Below are positions 6,687 to 14,287 of a DNA stretch of 64,000 bases, one piece after another. Source of the stretch: Chryseobacterium sp. OV279. GTDB taxonomy: Bacteria > Bacteroidota > Bacteroidia > Flavobacteriales > Weeksellaceae. A program made the position numbers and the translations under genes. Where the stretch lies: NCBI RefSeq assembly GCF_900128945.1, contig NZ_FQUD01000001.1, positions 1,415,450-1,479,449 on the forward strand, given 5' to 3'. The notes under the pieces are model-generated. The model was not told where the DNA came from. It searched no databases and saw only the letters and a list, made by a program, of their open reading frames with translations. The stretch's first letter is position 1. The number at the start of each line of letters is the position of its first letter.

Positions 6687-8966
6687 ATGGAAAACAATCA
6701 CGACATAGATAAAAAATTCAATGATGCTTCTAAGCTTTCAGAAGAACCCACCGTTTTTCCGGGTTTTGATAAAGTCTGGGCAAAAGTTGAAGAAAAATTA
6801 GATGAAAAAGTAGAGAAAAAAAGAGTACTGCCGGTGTGGTTTCCTTATGGAATCGCGGCAAGTTTAATCATTGGATTGGGGGCATTTTATTTTATCAGTA
6901 AAGATAAAACTACTGAAAACCCGAAACCTGTAATCGTAGAAAACAGGACTGAAAATCGTTCTGAAAAGAATAATATCCAGACAGTAGACAGTACAGTAAA
7001 AGCCAATATAGAAAAAGAAATAGAACTAAAACCTGTGCAGCCCGTACTTGCTTATGAACCCGTAGCGCCCATAAGTTTAGACAAGCCAAGAACCATTTCT
7101 TGCGAACTCCCTGAACCGCCAGAGGAATATAAATATTCCAGACAAGGAAAAAGAGATACTTTAAGAGAAACAAGGATAGAAGAAGTCGTGATGACTGGTT
7201 CTATGGGGCTGAAAAAAAAGGTGAGCTCAGTAACTTCATCAAGCACGATGGTTGCTTCTATAGATAATGGAGCTGGAAGACCATCGGTACTGGCTTCTTT
7301 AAGTGGTAAAGTAGCCGGAATATCTGTTTCGTCAGGAAAACATTCAGAAATTCGTATAAGAGGGGCTAAAAGTATGAGCGTCGATAAAGCATTATTCGTG
7401 GTAGATGGAGTGGTATTTGGCGGAGAATCAAAAGTGCTGAACTCATTGGATCCCAGCAATATTAAGGAAATAAAAGTCTTAAAAGGATCGGCAGCTACGG
7501 CTTTATATGGCAGTAAAGCCAGCAATGGAGTCATTATAGTGACCACCCGCGGCCTGTCAAAATCCGACCTTGAAAAACTTAAAGAAGAAGCCTTAAAAAA
7601 AACGGAAGAAGTCATTAAAGAAGAAGATAAAGATCTTCCGAAAGCAGGACTACTAACCGCCGGGGAAGTCAATGATTTCTCAAAATGGGAGTACTGGAAA
7701 GACATCGCAGTTCCTACGCTTGACGAATATAAAAACATATGGAAGTTCTTTCCTGACAGAAGGGTTTCCGTGCAGTTAGTCAATAAAGGCAGAAAACCAG
7801 TAATAGGAGAAAAAGTAAAACTTCTCAACGATAAAAAAGAGGTCATCTGGGAAGCGGTTTCCAATAATTTAGGAAATGCAGAATTGTGGATAGAACCTAT
7901 GAAAGGCAGTAATCCAATTTTCGGAAAATATTATTTAGCTGATGGCTCAGGACAAATTATCAGTACGAATATCAGAGATTTTAAAAATGGACAGAATCTG
8001 GTGATGATGGACAGAGCCTGTGTTACCAAACGGAATCTGGATCTTGCATTTGTAGTGGATGCTACAGGCTCTATGGGAGACGAAATTTCATATCTGCAGT
8101 CTGAACTCCTTGATGTCTTAAAAAAGGTGGAAAGCAATCTTAAAAATACAACGGTGCGGTACGGATCCGTCTTTTACAGAGACCAGGGTGACGATTATGT
8201 GACCAGAAAATTTGACTTTTCGGATAAAGCTGAAGAACTAGTCAGTTTCATTAAAAAACAAAATGCAGGGGGAGGTGGAGATACACCTGAAGCGGTTGTG
8301 GAAGCCATGCAGGTGTCTATCGATGAACTGAAATGGAGCAATGAAAATTCAGCCAAAATCATGTTTTTGATTCTTGATGCACCTCCGCATCATTCAGAGG
8401 AGAATATCAGTAAACTTTATGAGAAAATAAAACTGGCCTCCAAAAAAGGGATTACTGTAATTCCTCTGGCAGCCAGCGATACTGATAAACAGACGGAATA
8501 TTTGATGAGAACATTTGCTTTACTGACGAACGGGACCTATACTTTTCTAACCAACGACAGTGGTATTGGTAATGACCATATAAAACCTACCATTGATTCC
8601 TATGAAGTAGAAAAGCTGAATGCATTGTTATTAAGATTGATTCTTCAGAGAGCAACACTTCCGGAATGCAATGACGGAATTTCAAATGATCATCTGAACA
8701 AAAAACTTGAAACAGAAGTTAATAACCAGCAGGAATCCAAAACGGTGATCTTCCCGAATCCCACTAAAGGGATCATCAATATCAAATCCAGATATGCCAT
8801 AGACGAACTGTTCGTTTATGATCTGGCAGGAAAGATCATTATGAGAAAAGAGAAACTTGAAGAAGGTAAAAACACAATCGACATTACTTCCTATCCACAG
8901 AGTATTTATCTCTTAAGATTGAGATCTGGAGAGCAATGGGAAACCTTTAAAGTGATCAAAAATTAA
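6687..8966 (+). CDS. Membrane protein with anti-sigma-like N-terminus, SusC-like plug, vWA domain and T9SS sorting domain
   Basis: 759 residues with an unusual architecture. Residues 1-48 are charged and cytoplasmic-looking, followed by one membrane segment at about 51-70 (WFPYGIAASLIIGLGAFYFI). At about 165-290 lies a TonB-receptor plug typical of SusC proteins (IEEVVMTGSMGLKKK; FVVDGVVFGG; KVLKGSAATALYGSKASNGV) but with no beta-barrel. A vWA domain covers about 450-650 with the MIDAS motif DATGS (Asp458, Thr460, Ser462) and GGGGDTPEAVVEAM. The last ~75 residues (FPNPTKGIINI...LVFYD-like strand...VIKN) look like a T9SS type A sorting domain. It is coupled to the ECF sigma gene at 10 nt spacing. 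A single membrane segment and a T9SS tail make topology hard to reconcile. Function is inferred as envelope sensing or sigma control, and this is uncertain. Confidence 0.8.
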   Translation: MENNHDIDKKFNDASKLSEEPTVFPGFDKVWAKVEEKLDEKVEKKRVLPVWFPYGIAASLIIGLGAFYFISKDKTTENPKPVIVENRTENRSEKNNIQTVDSTVKANIEKEIELKPVQPVLAYEPVAPISLDKPRTISCELPEPPEEYKYSRQGKRDTLRETRIEEVVMTGSMGLKKKVSSVTSSSTMVASIDNGAGRPSVLASLSGKVAGISVSSGKHSEIRIRGAKSMSVDKALFVVDGVVFGGESKVLNSLDPSNIKEIKVLKGSAATALYGSKASNGVIIVTTRGLSKSDLEKLKEEALKKTEEVIKEEDKDLPKAGLLTAGEVNDFSKWEYWKDIAVPTLDEYKNIWKFFPDRRVSVQLVNKGRKPVIGEKVKLLNDKKEVIWEAVSNNLGNAELWIEPMKGSNPIFGKYYLADGSGQIISTNIRDFKNGQNLVMMDRACVTKRNLDLAFVVDATGSMGDEISYLQSELLDVLKKVESNLKNTTVRYGSVFYRDQGDDYVTRKFDFSDKAEELVSFIKKQNAGGGGDTPEAVVEAMQVSIDELKWSNENSAKIMFLILDAPPHHSEENISKLYEKIKLASKKGITVIPLAASDTDKQTEYLMRTFALLTNGTYTFLTNDSGIGNDHIKPTIDSYEVEKLNALLLRLILQRATLPECNDGISNDHLNKKLETEVNNQQESKTVIFPNPTKGIINIKSRYAIDELFVYDLAGKIIMRKEKLEEGKNTIDITSYPQSIYLLRLRSGEQWETFKVIKN

Positions 8967-9030
8967 CGTATTGGAAAAAGAAATTTCTCCGGAAATTCCA
9001 TTAGAATGTTATTAAATAAAAATAGAAGAT

Positions 9031-9067
9031 AGAGGTATTGTTTTTAAGCAGTGCCTCTTTTGTTTTT
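9031..9067 (+). terminator. Probable terminator after the plug/vWA gene
   Basis: Short stem AGAGGTA/TGCCTCT (9031-9037 and 9052-9058, one G-T pair-type mismatch) followed by a T-rich tract to about 9067. It lies 64 nt after the stop codon. Confidence 0.5.
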
Positions 9068-9340
9068 ATAAATTTTACCCAATCAGAAAGTGACGATTTA
9101 TTCTACCAAAAAAACAAAGTGTATTAAGATGAATACACATACCCGTAATTTCTATCAATTTTATAAGATAAAATAAACATTTATACGTGAAAATTGAATG
9201 AAGTGGCTATTTGTTATTGAATAAATTCATCAATATATTGTTTAATGGAGTATTTTATTTTTCATAAAATATTTTATATTATTTAATGTTTGTTTAATTA
9301 AATTAATAATATTGTTAATAAATATGTATTATTTCTTTTT

Positions 9341-9348
9341 TATATTTG
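9341..9348 (+). promoter_or_regulatory. Possible -7 box of the MBOAT operon
   Basis: TATATTTG is an exact match to the Bacteroidota -7 consensus TAnnTTTG, 23 nt before the start codon at 9371. A properly spaced -33 TTG is not evident, so this is tentative. Confidence 0.4.
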
Positions 9349-9370
9349 CGAAACAAATTTGAAAATATAA

Positions 9371-10804
9371 ATGTTATTTAATTCCCTTTCATTTGCCCTG
9401 TTTTTCCCTGTTATATTCTGCCTTTACTGGATGATAAATAAAAGTTTGAGATGGCAAAATATTCTACTTCTTATTGCAAGCTTTTATTTTTATTCATGTT
9501 GGGACTGGCGGTTTTTGTTTCTTTTGATGTTTTCCATCGGATTGGATTATTTTTCAGGAATTAAGATTGAAAATAGTAAAAATAATAGGGAAGCCAAGTT
9601 TTGGCTGACTTTAAGTATTGTCATTAATTTAGGATTTCTGGGCTTTTTTAAATATTACAATTTCTTTATTGAAAGCTTTGCAGAGTTTCTGTCAAATTTC
9701 GGATTCAAAGTGAATATCTGGTTGCTTAACATCATACTTCCTGTAGGGATTTCATTTTATACTTTTCATGGTCTTTCATATGTGATTGATATTTATAAGA
9801 AAAGGATAAAGGCTGAGCGCAATTTTGTAGACTATAGCTTATTTGTAAGTTTTTTTCCCTTGCTGGTAGCCGGTCCTATTGAAAGAGCAACACACTTATT
9901 ACCCCAGATCAAAGTTCAGAGAAGATTTAGCTATGAAAATGCAGTAAGCGGATTGCGGCAAATCCTTTGGGGACTGTTTAAAAAAATTGTGATTGCTGAT
10001 CAGTGCGCCATTTATGTAAATGATATTTTTGGTCATCATCAGGAACTGTATGGCAGTACGTTGGCTATTGGTGCTGTTCTTTTTGCATTTCAGATCTATG
10101 GGGATTTTTCGGGATATTCAGACATTGCATTGGGAACGGCGAGGCTTTTGGGATTTGATTTATTGAAAAACTTCAATTATCCTTATTTTTCACGTGATAT
10201 TGCAGAGTTTTGGAGACGCTGGCATATTTCACTTTCATCATGGTTCCGGGACTATCTTTATATTCCCTTAGGAGGGAGCAGTGGAGGTAATTGGATGAGA
10301 ATAAGGAATACATTCATTATTTTCCTTGTCTCCGGTTTCTGGCATGGAGCCAATTGGACATTTATCGTTTGGGGATTTCTAAATGCTTTATTTATTATGC
10401 CTTCAATCATCTTCAAAACCAACAGGAATAATTTAAATGTCGTTGCTGAAAGCTCCTTATTTCCCAATGTAAAAGAAATCCTGATGATGGGCTTTACGTT
10501 TGGACTTACCGTTTTCGCATGGATATTCTTCAGAGCTGACAGTGTGATGGATGCCTTGAAATACATTCGGAGAATCTGCAGTTATTCACTTTTAAAATAC
10601 CCGCAGAAAGAAGTAAAATGGCTGGTGGCAATCATCCTTTTTTTTATGGCGGTAGAGTGGTTTGGAAGAAAAGATAATTTTGCCATTGAAAAGATTCATT
10701 TGGACCATAACCGATGGGTGAGATGGGGATTTTATTATATCCTTATCGGTGGTATTATTTATTTCTCGGGTGAAGAACAAATTTTTATTTATTTCCAATT
10801 CTAA
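9371..10804 (+). CDS. MBOAT family membrane O-acyltransferase (AlgI-like)
   Basis: 477 residues, a polytopic membrane protein that in characterised relatives moves acetyl groups across the membrane onto exported polysaccharides or other periplasmic acceptors. Family marks are the N-terminal SLSFALFFPVIFCLYW, GPIERATHLLPQ, QIYGDFSGYSDIALG, the FWRRWHISLSSWFRDYLYIPLGG block, and the conserved active-site His in SGFWHGANWTFIVWG (about residue 324). Its stop overlaps the start of an SGNH-type partner (TAATGA at 10802). This is the AlgI/AlgJ-style arrangement of transmembrane carrier plus periplasmic esterase. No exopolysaccharide synthesis cluster is adjacent, so the acceptor is unknown. Confidence 0.9.
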   Translation: MLFNSLSFALFFPVIFCLYWMINKSLRWQNILLLIASFYFYSCWDWRFLFLLMFSIGLDYFSGIKIENSKNNREAKFWLTLSIVINLGFLGFFKYYNFFIESFAEFLSNFGFKVNIWLLNIILPVGISFYTFHGLSYVIDIYKKRIKAERNFVDYSLFVSFFPLLVAGPIERATHLLPQIKVQRRFSYENAVSGLRQILWGLFKKIVIADQCAIYVNDIFGHHQELYGSTLAIGAVLFAFQIYGDFSGYSDIALGTARLLGFDLLKNFNYPYFSRDIAEFWRRWHISLSSWFRDYLYIPLGGSSGGNWMRIRNTFIIFLVSGFWHGANWTFIVWGFLNALFIMPSIIFKTNRNNLNVVAESSLFPNVKEILMMGFTFGLTVFAWIFFRADSVMDALKYIRRICSYSLLKYPQKEVKWLVAIILFFMAVEWFGRKDNFAIEKIHLDHNRWVRWGFYYILIGGIIYFSGEEQIFIYFQF

Positions 10805-11724
10805 TGAAAAAGCTGCTGAAAAATCTCGTTTACTTCATGATTCCGGTTGTCGCTCTTTTGGTTACAATAGAGTATATGGCTGAAAGAATACCCAATGAGT
10901 ACAGTGTCAAAAATGATTATTTAGATAAAAATTCCGACAGGGTAGAGGTACTATATCTGGGAAATTCTCATGTTTACTTTGGAATTAATCCGGACTACGC
11001 ATTACATCAATCTTATAATGCATCCTATATATCGCAGTCACTTGATCTGGATCAGATGATTCTGGATAAATACCATTGGAAAAATCTGAAATATATCGTG
11101 ATTCCTGCAGATTATGTTTCCATGTATTATACCCTGGAGACAGCGAACGATAAATGGAGAATTAAAAACTACAACTTATACTATCATTTCGGTATAGGAT
11201 ATAACCCGATCAATTATACCGAGATTTTTAACGGAAAGATTCAGGATCAGATAAAAAGGATTGAACATTATTATAGTCAAAATAAATACAGCATATTGAG
11301 TACTGAACTGGGATTTGGCACTGCATACCAGTCACCGTCACCGTTTGATATCAATGAAACAGCAGAAAAAGCAGCCAAGTTGCATACATTTGATATTCAT
11401 TCAGAAAAGCACTTAAATAATTTTGAAATTAATAAGAAGGCATTGAATAAGATTGTAAGTTTTGCTAAAGAAAAGCAGATCAAGGTTGTTTTTCTTTCAA
11501 GTCCTGTCAGTTCTAAATATTTCCAGAATTGTGAACCCACCCAACTTGCCCGTACCATGAAGGTATATGATGATTTATTAAAAAAATACCCGGAAATATG
11601 CTCTCATATTGATTTTGTGCAAAGTCCTTATTTTAACAACAATGACTTCTACGACGGAGATCATCTGAATAATATCGGAGCAGAAAAACTAACTAAACTG
11701 GTAGAAAATAAACTCTCCAAATAA
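10804..11724 (+). CDS. SGNH-like periplasmic protein partner of the MBOAT acyltransferase
   Basis: 306 residues with an N-terminal membrane anchor at about 6-25 and the rest predicted to face the periplasm. An SGNH/GDSL-like signature is visible: GNSHVYFG with candidate nucleophile Ser55, and the late Asp/His pair in DGDHLNNIG at about residues 283-291. AlgJ, AlgX and DltD-type proteins that work with MBOAT transferases have this layout. The start codon overlaps the MBOAT stop, so the pair is translationally coupled. The family name is inferred from the motifs and context rather than from full-length recognition. It could also be described simply as a hypothetical DltD-like protein. Confidence 0.7.
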   Translation: MKKLLKNLVYFMIPVVALLVTIEYMAERIPNEYSVKNDYLDKNSDRVEVLYLGNSHVYFGINPDYALHQSYNASYISQSLDLDQMILDKYHWKNLKYIVIPADYVSMYYTLETANDKWRIKNYNLYYHFGIGYNPINYTEIFNGKIQDQIKRIEHYYSQNKYSILSTELGFGTAYQSPSPFDINETAEKAAKLHTFDIHSEKHLNNFEINKKALNKIVSFAKEKQIKVVFLSSPVSSKYFQNCEPTQLARTMKVYDDLLKKYPEICSHIDFVQSPYFNNNDFYDGDHLNNIGAEKLTKLVENKLSK

Positions 11725-11733
11725 TAAAACATT

Positions 11734-11781
11734 CAGTCACGAAGTGACGATTTACCCTAGGAGAGGACACCATCCTATCAA
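11734..11781. repeat. Diverged single copy of the hairpin repeat found at 15104
   Basis: The stretch starts with the small hairpin GTCACGAAGTGAC, then CGATTTACCC, and ends with a second hairpin (AGAGGA...TCCTATC). The same order of elements, including CGATTTA and the TCCTATC hairpin, occurs in the tandem copies at 15104-15313. Confidence 0.6.
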
Positions 11782-11797
11782 ATCGAAAAAAAATTAG

Positions 11798-11840
11798 TTT
11801 TCAAAAATTATTGAAAATTCAAAAATTATAATTACATTTG
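11798..11840 (+). promoter_or_regulatory. Promoter and putative operator of the GbsR-type regulator
   Basis: The -33 TTG is at 11811-11813 and TACATTTG at 11833-11840, with an exact 19-nt spacer, a near-ideal Bacteroidota promoter. The inverted repeat TTTTCAA-N6-TTGAAAA at 11798-11817 covers the -33 element. An almost identical 20-mer lies at 12402 before the next gene. This suggests autoregulation by the encoded regulator. Confidence 0.65.
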
Positions 11841-11864
11841 TTATAGAAATTAAAGCAGGCAAAA

Positions 11865-12368
11865 ATGAAACTCTCAGAAGCAAAAGAAAAGTACATCCAA
11901 ACGTGGGGAACCTTCGCCACCAACTGGGGAATTAACCGTACGATGGCGCAGGTTCATGCATTGCTTCTGGCCACTGGAAAACCGCTTTCTACCGATGAGG
12001 TAATGGAGCAGCTGGAGATTTCAAGGGGAAATGCCAATATGAATCTCCGTGCATTGATAGACTGGGGAATTGTAAAAAAGGAATTTGTAAAAGGAGACCG
12101 GAAAGAGTATTTCGTTGCAGAAAAAGATGTCTGGTATCTGTTTAAGCAAATCACGAAAGAACGGAGAAAAAGGGAAATAGAACCTGTCATTTCTTTTCTG
12201 GAAGAATTAAAGAATATAGAAGACAAAGATTCCGATGAAGCGAAAGAATTTGTAAAGCTGATGGATGATTTCAGCTCTGTAACGGGAAAGATTAACAATA
12301 TTATGGATCTGGCGATCAAAAGCGATGATCACTGGCTGGTGGGAAAAATCACTAACCTGCTAAAATAG
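11865..12368 (+). CDS. GbsR/MarR family transcriptional regulator
   Basis: 167 residues. The N-terminal winged-helix domain reads ETWGT-type YIQTWGTFATNWGINRTMAQ, then LLATGKPLSTDEVMEQLEISRGNANMNLRAL with the recognition helix SRGNANMNLRALIDWGIV. A helical C-terminal dimerisation region follows. This is the pattern of GbsR-like regulators. The gene has a clear promoter with an inverted repeat over its -33 box, and the same 20-bp repeat (one base different) lies just before the membrane-protein gene at 12437. It therefore probably controls itself and the downstream run of small membrane proteins. The ligand is unknown. Confidence 0.85.
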   Translation: MKLSEAKEKYIQTWGTFATNWGINRTMAQVHALLLATGKPLSTDEVMEQLEISRGNANMNLRALIDWGIVKKEFVKGDRKEYFVAEKDVWYLFKQITKERRKREIEPVISFLEELKNIEDKDSDEAKEFVKLMDDFSSVTGKINNIMDLAIKSDDHWLVGKITNLLK

Positions 12369-12401
12369 AAGAGGATGTTATCCTTTTTTATTTGAATTTA
12401 A

Positions 12402-12421
12402 TTTTCAAAAATTACTGAAAA
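12402..12421. promoter_or_regulatory. Second copy of the putative GbsR operator
   Basis: TTTTCAAAAATTACTGAAAA differs from the site at 11798-11817 only by C for T at one position. It lies 15 nt before the ATG at 12437 and 34 nt after the regulator stop. Confidence 0.6.
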
Positions 12422-12436
12422 TATAATATTTACAAG

Positions 12437-12781
12437 ATGTTTAATGTAGTCTCATATATCATTTTTCTTACGGTGAGTTCTTACATCACCATAGATGTCG
12501 GAAGGAGGTGCTTTCAGGCCGGAAAGATTTATCTGGAGTATCTGATTCATGATAGTGAGATGTGCCTTACCATCAACAGGATTCTTCTTGGGTGCTACTA
12601 CCTGCTGAATCTGGGATATATAGCGGTCAACCTGGCATTCTGGGACCAAGTTAGCTCTATGGAAGAAGTCATTGCGGTGACTGCCATCCGTATCGGATAT
12701 ATTGCTTTGATCCTTTGTATACTGCATTTTATGAACATTTTCACACTTTACTTTTTAAGAAACAAATTAACATTAAAATAA
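12437..12781 (+). CDS. Small membrane protein of unknown function
   Basis: 114 residues with three predicted membrane segments: about 3-20, 48-68 (ILLGCYYLLNLGYIAVNLAFW) and 82-108. The second half resembles that of the next gene product (12789). Both have a YLLN(L/I)G segment, an Asp/Glu-rich loop, an (R/K)IG turn and a final Leu-rich helix with Asn. The two are probably diverged tandem duplicates, an inference made by eye. A putative GbsR operator sits just upstream and the next start is 7 nt downstream, so the gene likely opens an operon of small membrane proteins. I recognise no named family. Confidence 0.6.
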   Translation: MFNVVSYIIFLTVSSYITIDVGRRCFQAGKIYLEYLIHDSEMCLTINRILLGCYYLLNLGYIAVNLAFWDQVSSMEEVIAVTAIRIGYIALILCILHFMNIFTLYFLRNKLTLK

Positions 12782-12788
12782 TACAGCT

Positions 12789-13190
12789 ATGACCACAACA
12801 GTTTTAACCACAACGTACAATTTCTCAGCGTACATGATTTATCTTCCTATTGTAATCGCTCTTACCGTATTGGTGTCACAGTTTTTGTTCAAAAACTCAA
12901 AAACATTCATGATTGATATTTTTCATCAGAAAAAAGACATTGCAATGGCAACGAATTCCCTCTTTAAGATTGGTTTTTATCTCCTGAATATCGGATTTGC
13001 TTTATGCATTATTGAATTTTTTCAGATTGAAACCATAGAAAGACTGGTTGTCGCTTTAAGTAAAAAGATCGGAGGCTTTTCTATCTATCTGGGACTGATG
13101 ATGCTTCTTAACCTTCTTCTGTTTCTGAAAGGCCGTAAACATGCTATGAACAAAGAAAAACTCATCGAAAATGAAAACACTCATCTTTAA
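12789..13190 (+). CDS. Small membrane protein, likely paralogue of its upstream neighbour
   Basis: 133 residues with three predicted membrane segments (about 14-33, 57-77 with LFKIGFYLLNIGFALCIIEFF, and 94-115). The C-terminus is charged (KGRKHAMNKEKLIENENTHL). It shares the YLLN-G segment pattern and overall layout with the product of 12437-12781. The 7-nt spacing indicates co-transcription with that gene. I recognise no known family and no catalytic motif. An in-membrane or accessory role under the GbsR-type regulator is inference. Confidence 0.6.
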   Translation: MTTTVLTTTYNFSAYMIYLPIVIALTVLVSQFLFKNSKTFMIDIFHQKKDIAMATNSLFKIGFYLLNIGFALCIIEFFQIETIERLVVALSKKIGGFSIYLGLMMLLNLLLFLKGRKHAMNKEKLIENENTHL

Positions 13191-13257
13191 AATCTGGATG
13201 TATATCACTTTCAGATCCAAGAATAAAAGAACCCGGGGAGATTTCTTAACCTTTTAA
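13171..13257 (+). CDS. Possible 28-aa small ORF overlapping the preceding gene's end
   Basis: An ATG at 13171, out of frame inside the last codons of the upstream gene, opens a 28-residue frame (starts MKTLIFKIWMYITF, ends RGDFLTF). The frame stops 5 nt before the next start. Basic residues follow a hydrophobic N-terminus. Its placement fills the operon gap exactly, which is mildly suggestive. There is no other support for expression. Confidence 0.35.
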   Translation: MKTLIFKIWMYITFRSKNKRTRGDFLTF

Positions 13258-13262
13258 AATAA

Positions 13263-13628
13263 ATGATCATGAGAACATTTGTAATAATCGACTTTTATAT
13301 TCAGCTGATCATGCTGATGATTGGAATGGTCCTGGCAGGTTTTGGCGGATATAATTTCCTTTTATTCTACTATGTGACGGGTGGCGCCCAGTTGATAAGT
13401 TTTCTGATCAGACTGTTTCTGCCTATAAAGAAGTCAGTCTTCTATATCATCTACGGAATATTGATTATACCTGTTTGGACTTCTGTACTTTTAACCTATG
13501 CATCTGATGCAGATTATGATATTACTCAAATTTTGATGCCTGTTTTATTTGCTTCTCTATTTTACAGCCCGGTGATGGCCATGATCTACATCTATGATTA
13601 TTATAAAGTTTACAAATCTTATCCATAA
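13263..13628 (+). CDS. Small polytopic membrane protein
   Basis: 121 residues with four predicted membrane segments (about 8-27, 30-51, 57-77, 90-112) and short loops, ending in a Tyr/Lys-rich tail (IYDYYKVYKSYP). The ATG at 13269 (MRTFVIIDF) is an alternative start two codons in. It continues the run of small membrane proteins downstream of the GbsR-type regulator, 72 nt after the previous main gene. No family recognised. Confidence 0.55.
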   Translation: MIMRTFVIIDFYIQLIMLMIGMVLAGFGGYNFLLFYYVTGGAQLISFLIRLFLPIKKSVFYIIYGILIIPVWTSVLLTYASDADYDITQILMPVLFASLFYSPVMAMIYIYDYYKVYKSYP

Positions 13629-13654
13629 ACCTAGATACATCTAAAAACAACAGA

Positions 13655-14119
13655 ATGACTACAATTTATTTAGAAACACCAATCAAAGCAGATATTCATA
13701 AAGTTTTTGATTTGGCAAGAGATATTGATCTTCATCAAAAATCAACTGGGAAAACCAATGAAAAAGCAATAGCAGGAAGAACTTCCGGACTTATTGAAGA
13801 AAATGAAACGGTGACCTGGCGGGCCAGACATTTAGGCGTTTATCAGACACTGACAACAAAAATTATAAGTATGGAGAAAGCGGTCCAGTTCACAGATGTA
13901 ATGCTTAAAGGGGCATTTAAAACAATGAAACATCAGCATATTTTTAAAGAAAGAGACGGAAATACAGTCATGATTGATCTATTTGAATTCGAATCTCCTT
14001 TTGGAATAATCGGAACGTTTTTCAATCATATTTTCCTTAAAGATTATATGAGAAAATTCTTAATAGAAAGAAACGAACTCATAAAGAAAACCGCGGAATC
14101 AGTTAATAATACGCAGTAA
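13655..14119 (+). CDS. SRPBCC (START-like) superfamily protein
   Basis: 154 residues. The opening IYLETPIKADIHKVFDLARDIDLHQKST is the first strand and helix of the SRPBCC/polyketide-cyclase fold. Strand-rich middle sections follow (VTWRARHLGVYQTLTTKIISM; FKTMKHQHIFKE), and then a long C-terminal helix (FFNHIFLKDYMRKFLIERNELIKKT). Such proteins bind hydrophobic ligands in a deep cavity. The homologues I associate with this pattern are annotated only as SRPBCC family proteins. It lies 26 nt after a membrane-protein gene and may be part of the same operon. Confidence 0.75.
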   Translation: MTTIYLETPIKADIHKVFDLARDIDLHQKSTGKTNEKAIAGRTSGLIEENETVTWRARHLGVYQTLTTKIISMEKAVQFTDVMLKGAFKTMKHQHIFKERDGNTVMIDLFEFESPFGIIGTFFNHIFLKDYMRKFLIERNELIKKTAESVNNTQ

Positions 14120-14223
14120 ACTCATACCTTTCAATGAAGTTAAGGCTAAGATTAAAAGGTGATAATAAAAGGCTGCCGAATCCAAACATTCAAAACCAAT
14201 AACCCATAAATCCGTACGCATCC

Positions 14224-14263
14224 CAAACTCTAAAACTCTAAAACGCTCCAACTCTCAAACTCA
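14224..14263. repeat. Octanucleotide tandem array
   Basis: Five degenerate 8-nt units in a row: CAAACTCT, AAAACTCT, AAAACGCT, CCAACTCT and CAAACTCA. The same degenerate octamer occurs at 34712-34759 and, inverted, near 26315-26355. Confidence 0.6.
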
Positions 14264-14287
14264 GAACCCCACCAAAAAAACAACAAA

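Larger units (their letters stand above)
8967..9370. other. 404-nt AT-rich intergenic region
   Basis: The region holds the terminator of the sigma-linked gene near its left end and a possible promoter box for the MBOAT gene near its right end. Between them is AT-rich DNA with no open frame of note and no repeat that I recognise. Confidence 0.6.

Noticed and set aside
7052..7864. 270-codon minus-strand frame within the plug/vWA gene
   Set aside because: Antisense to recognised domains; the product is Ser/Leu/Phe-rich with no motif.
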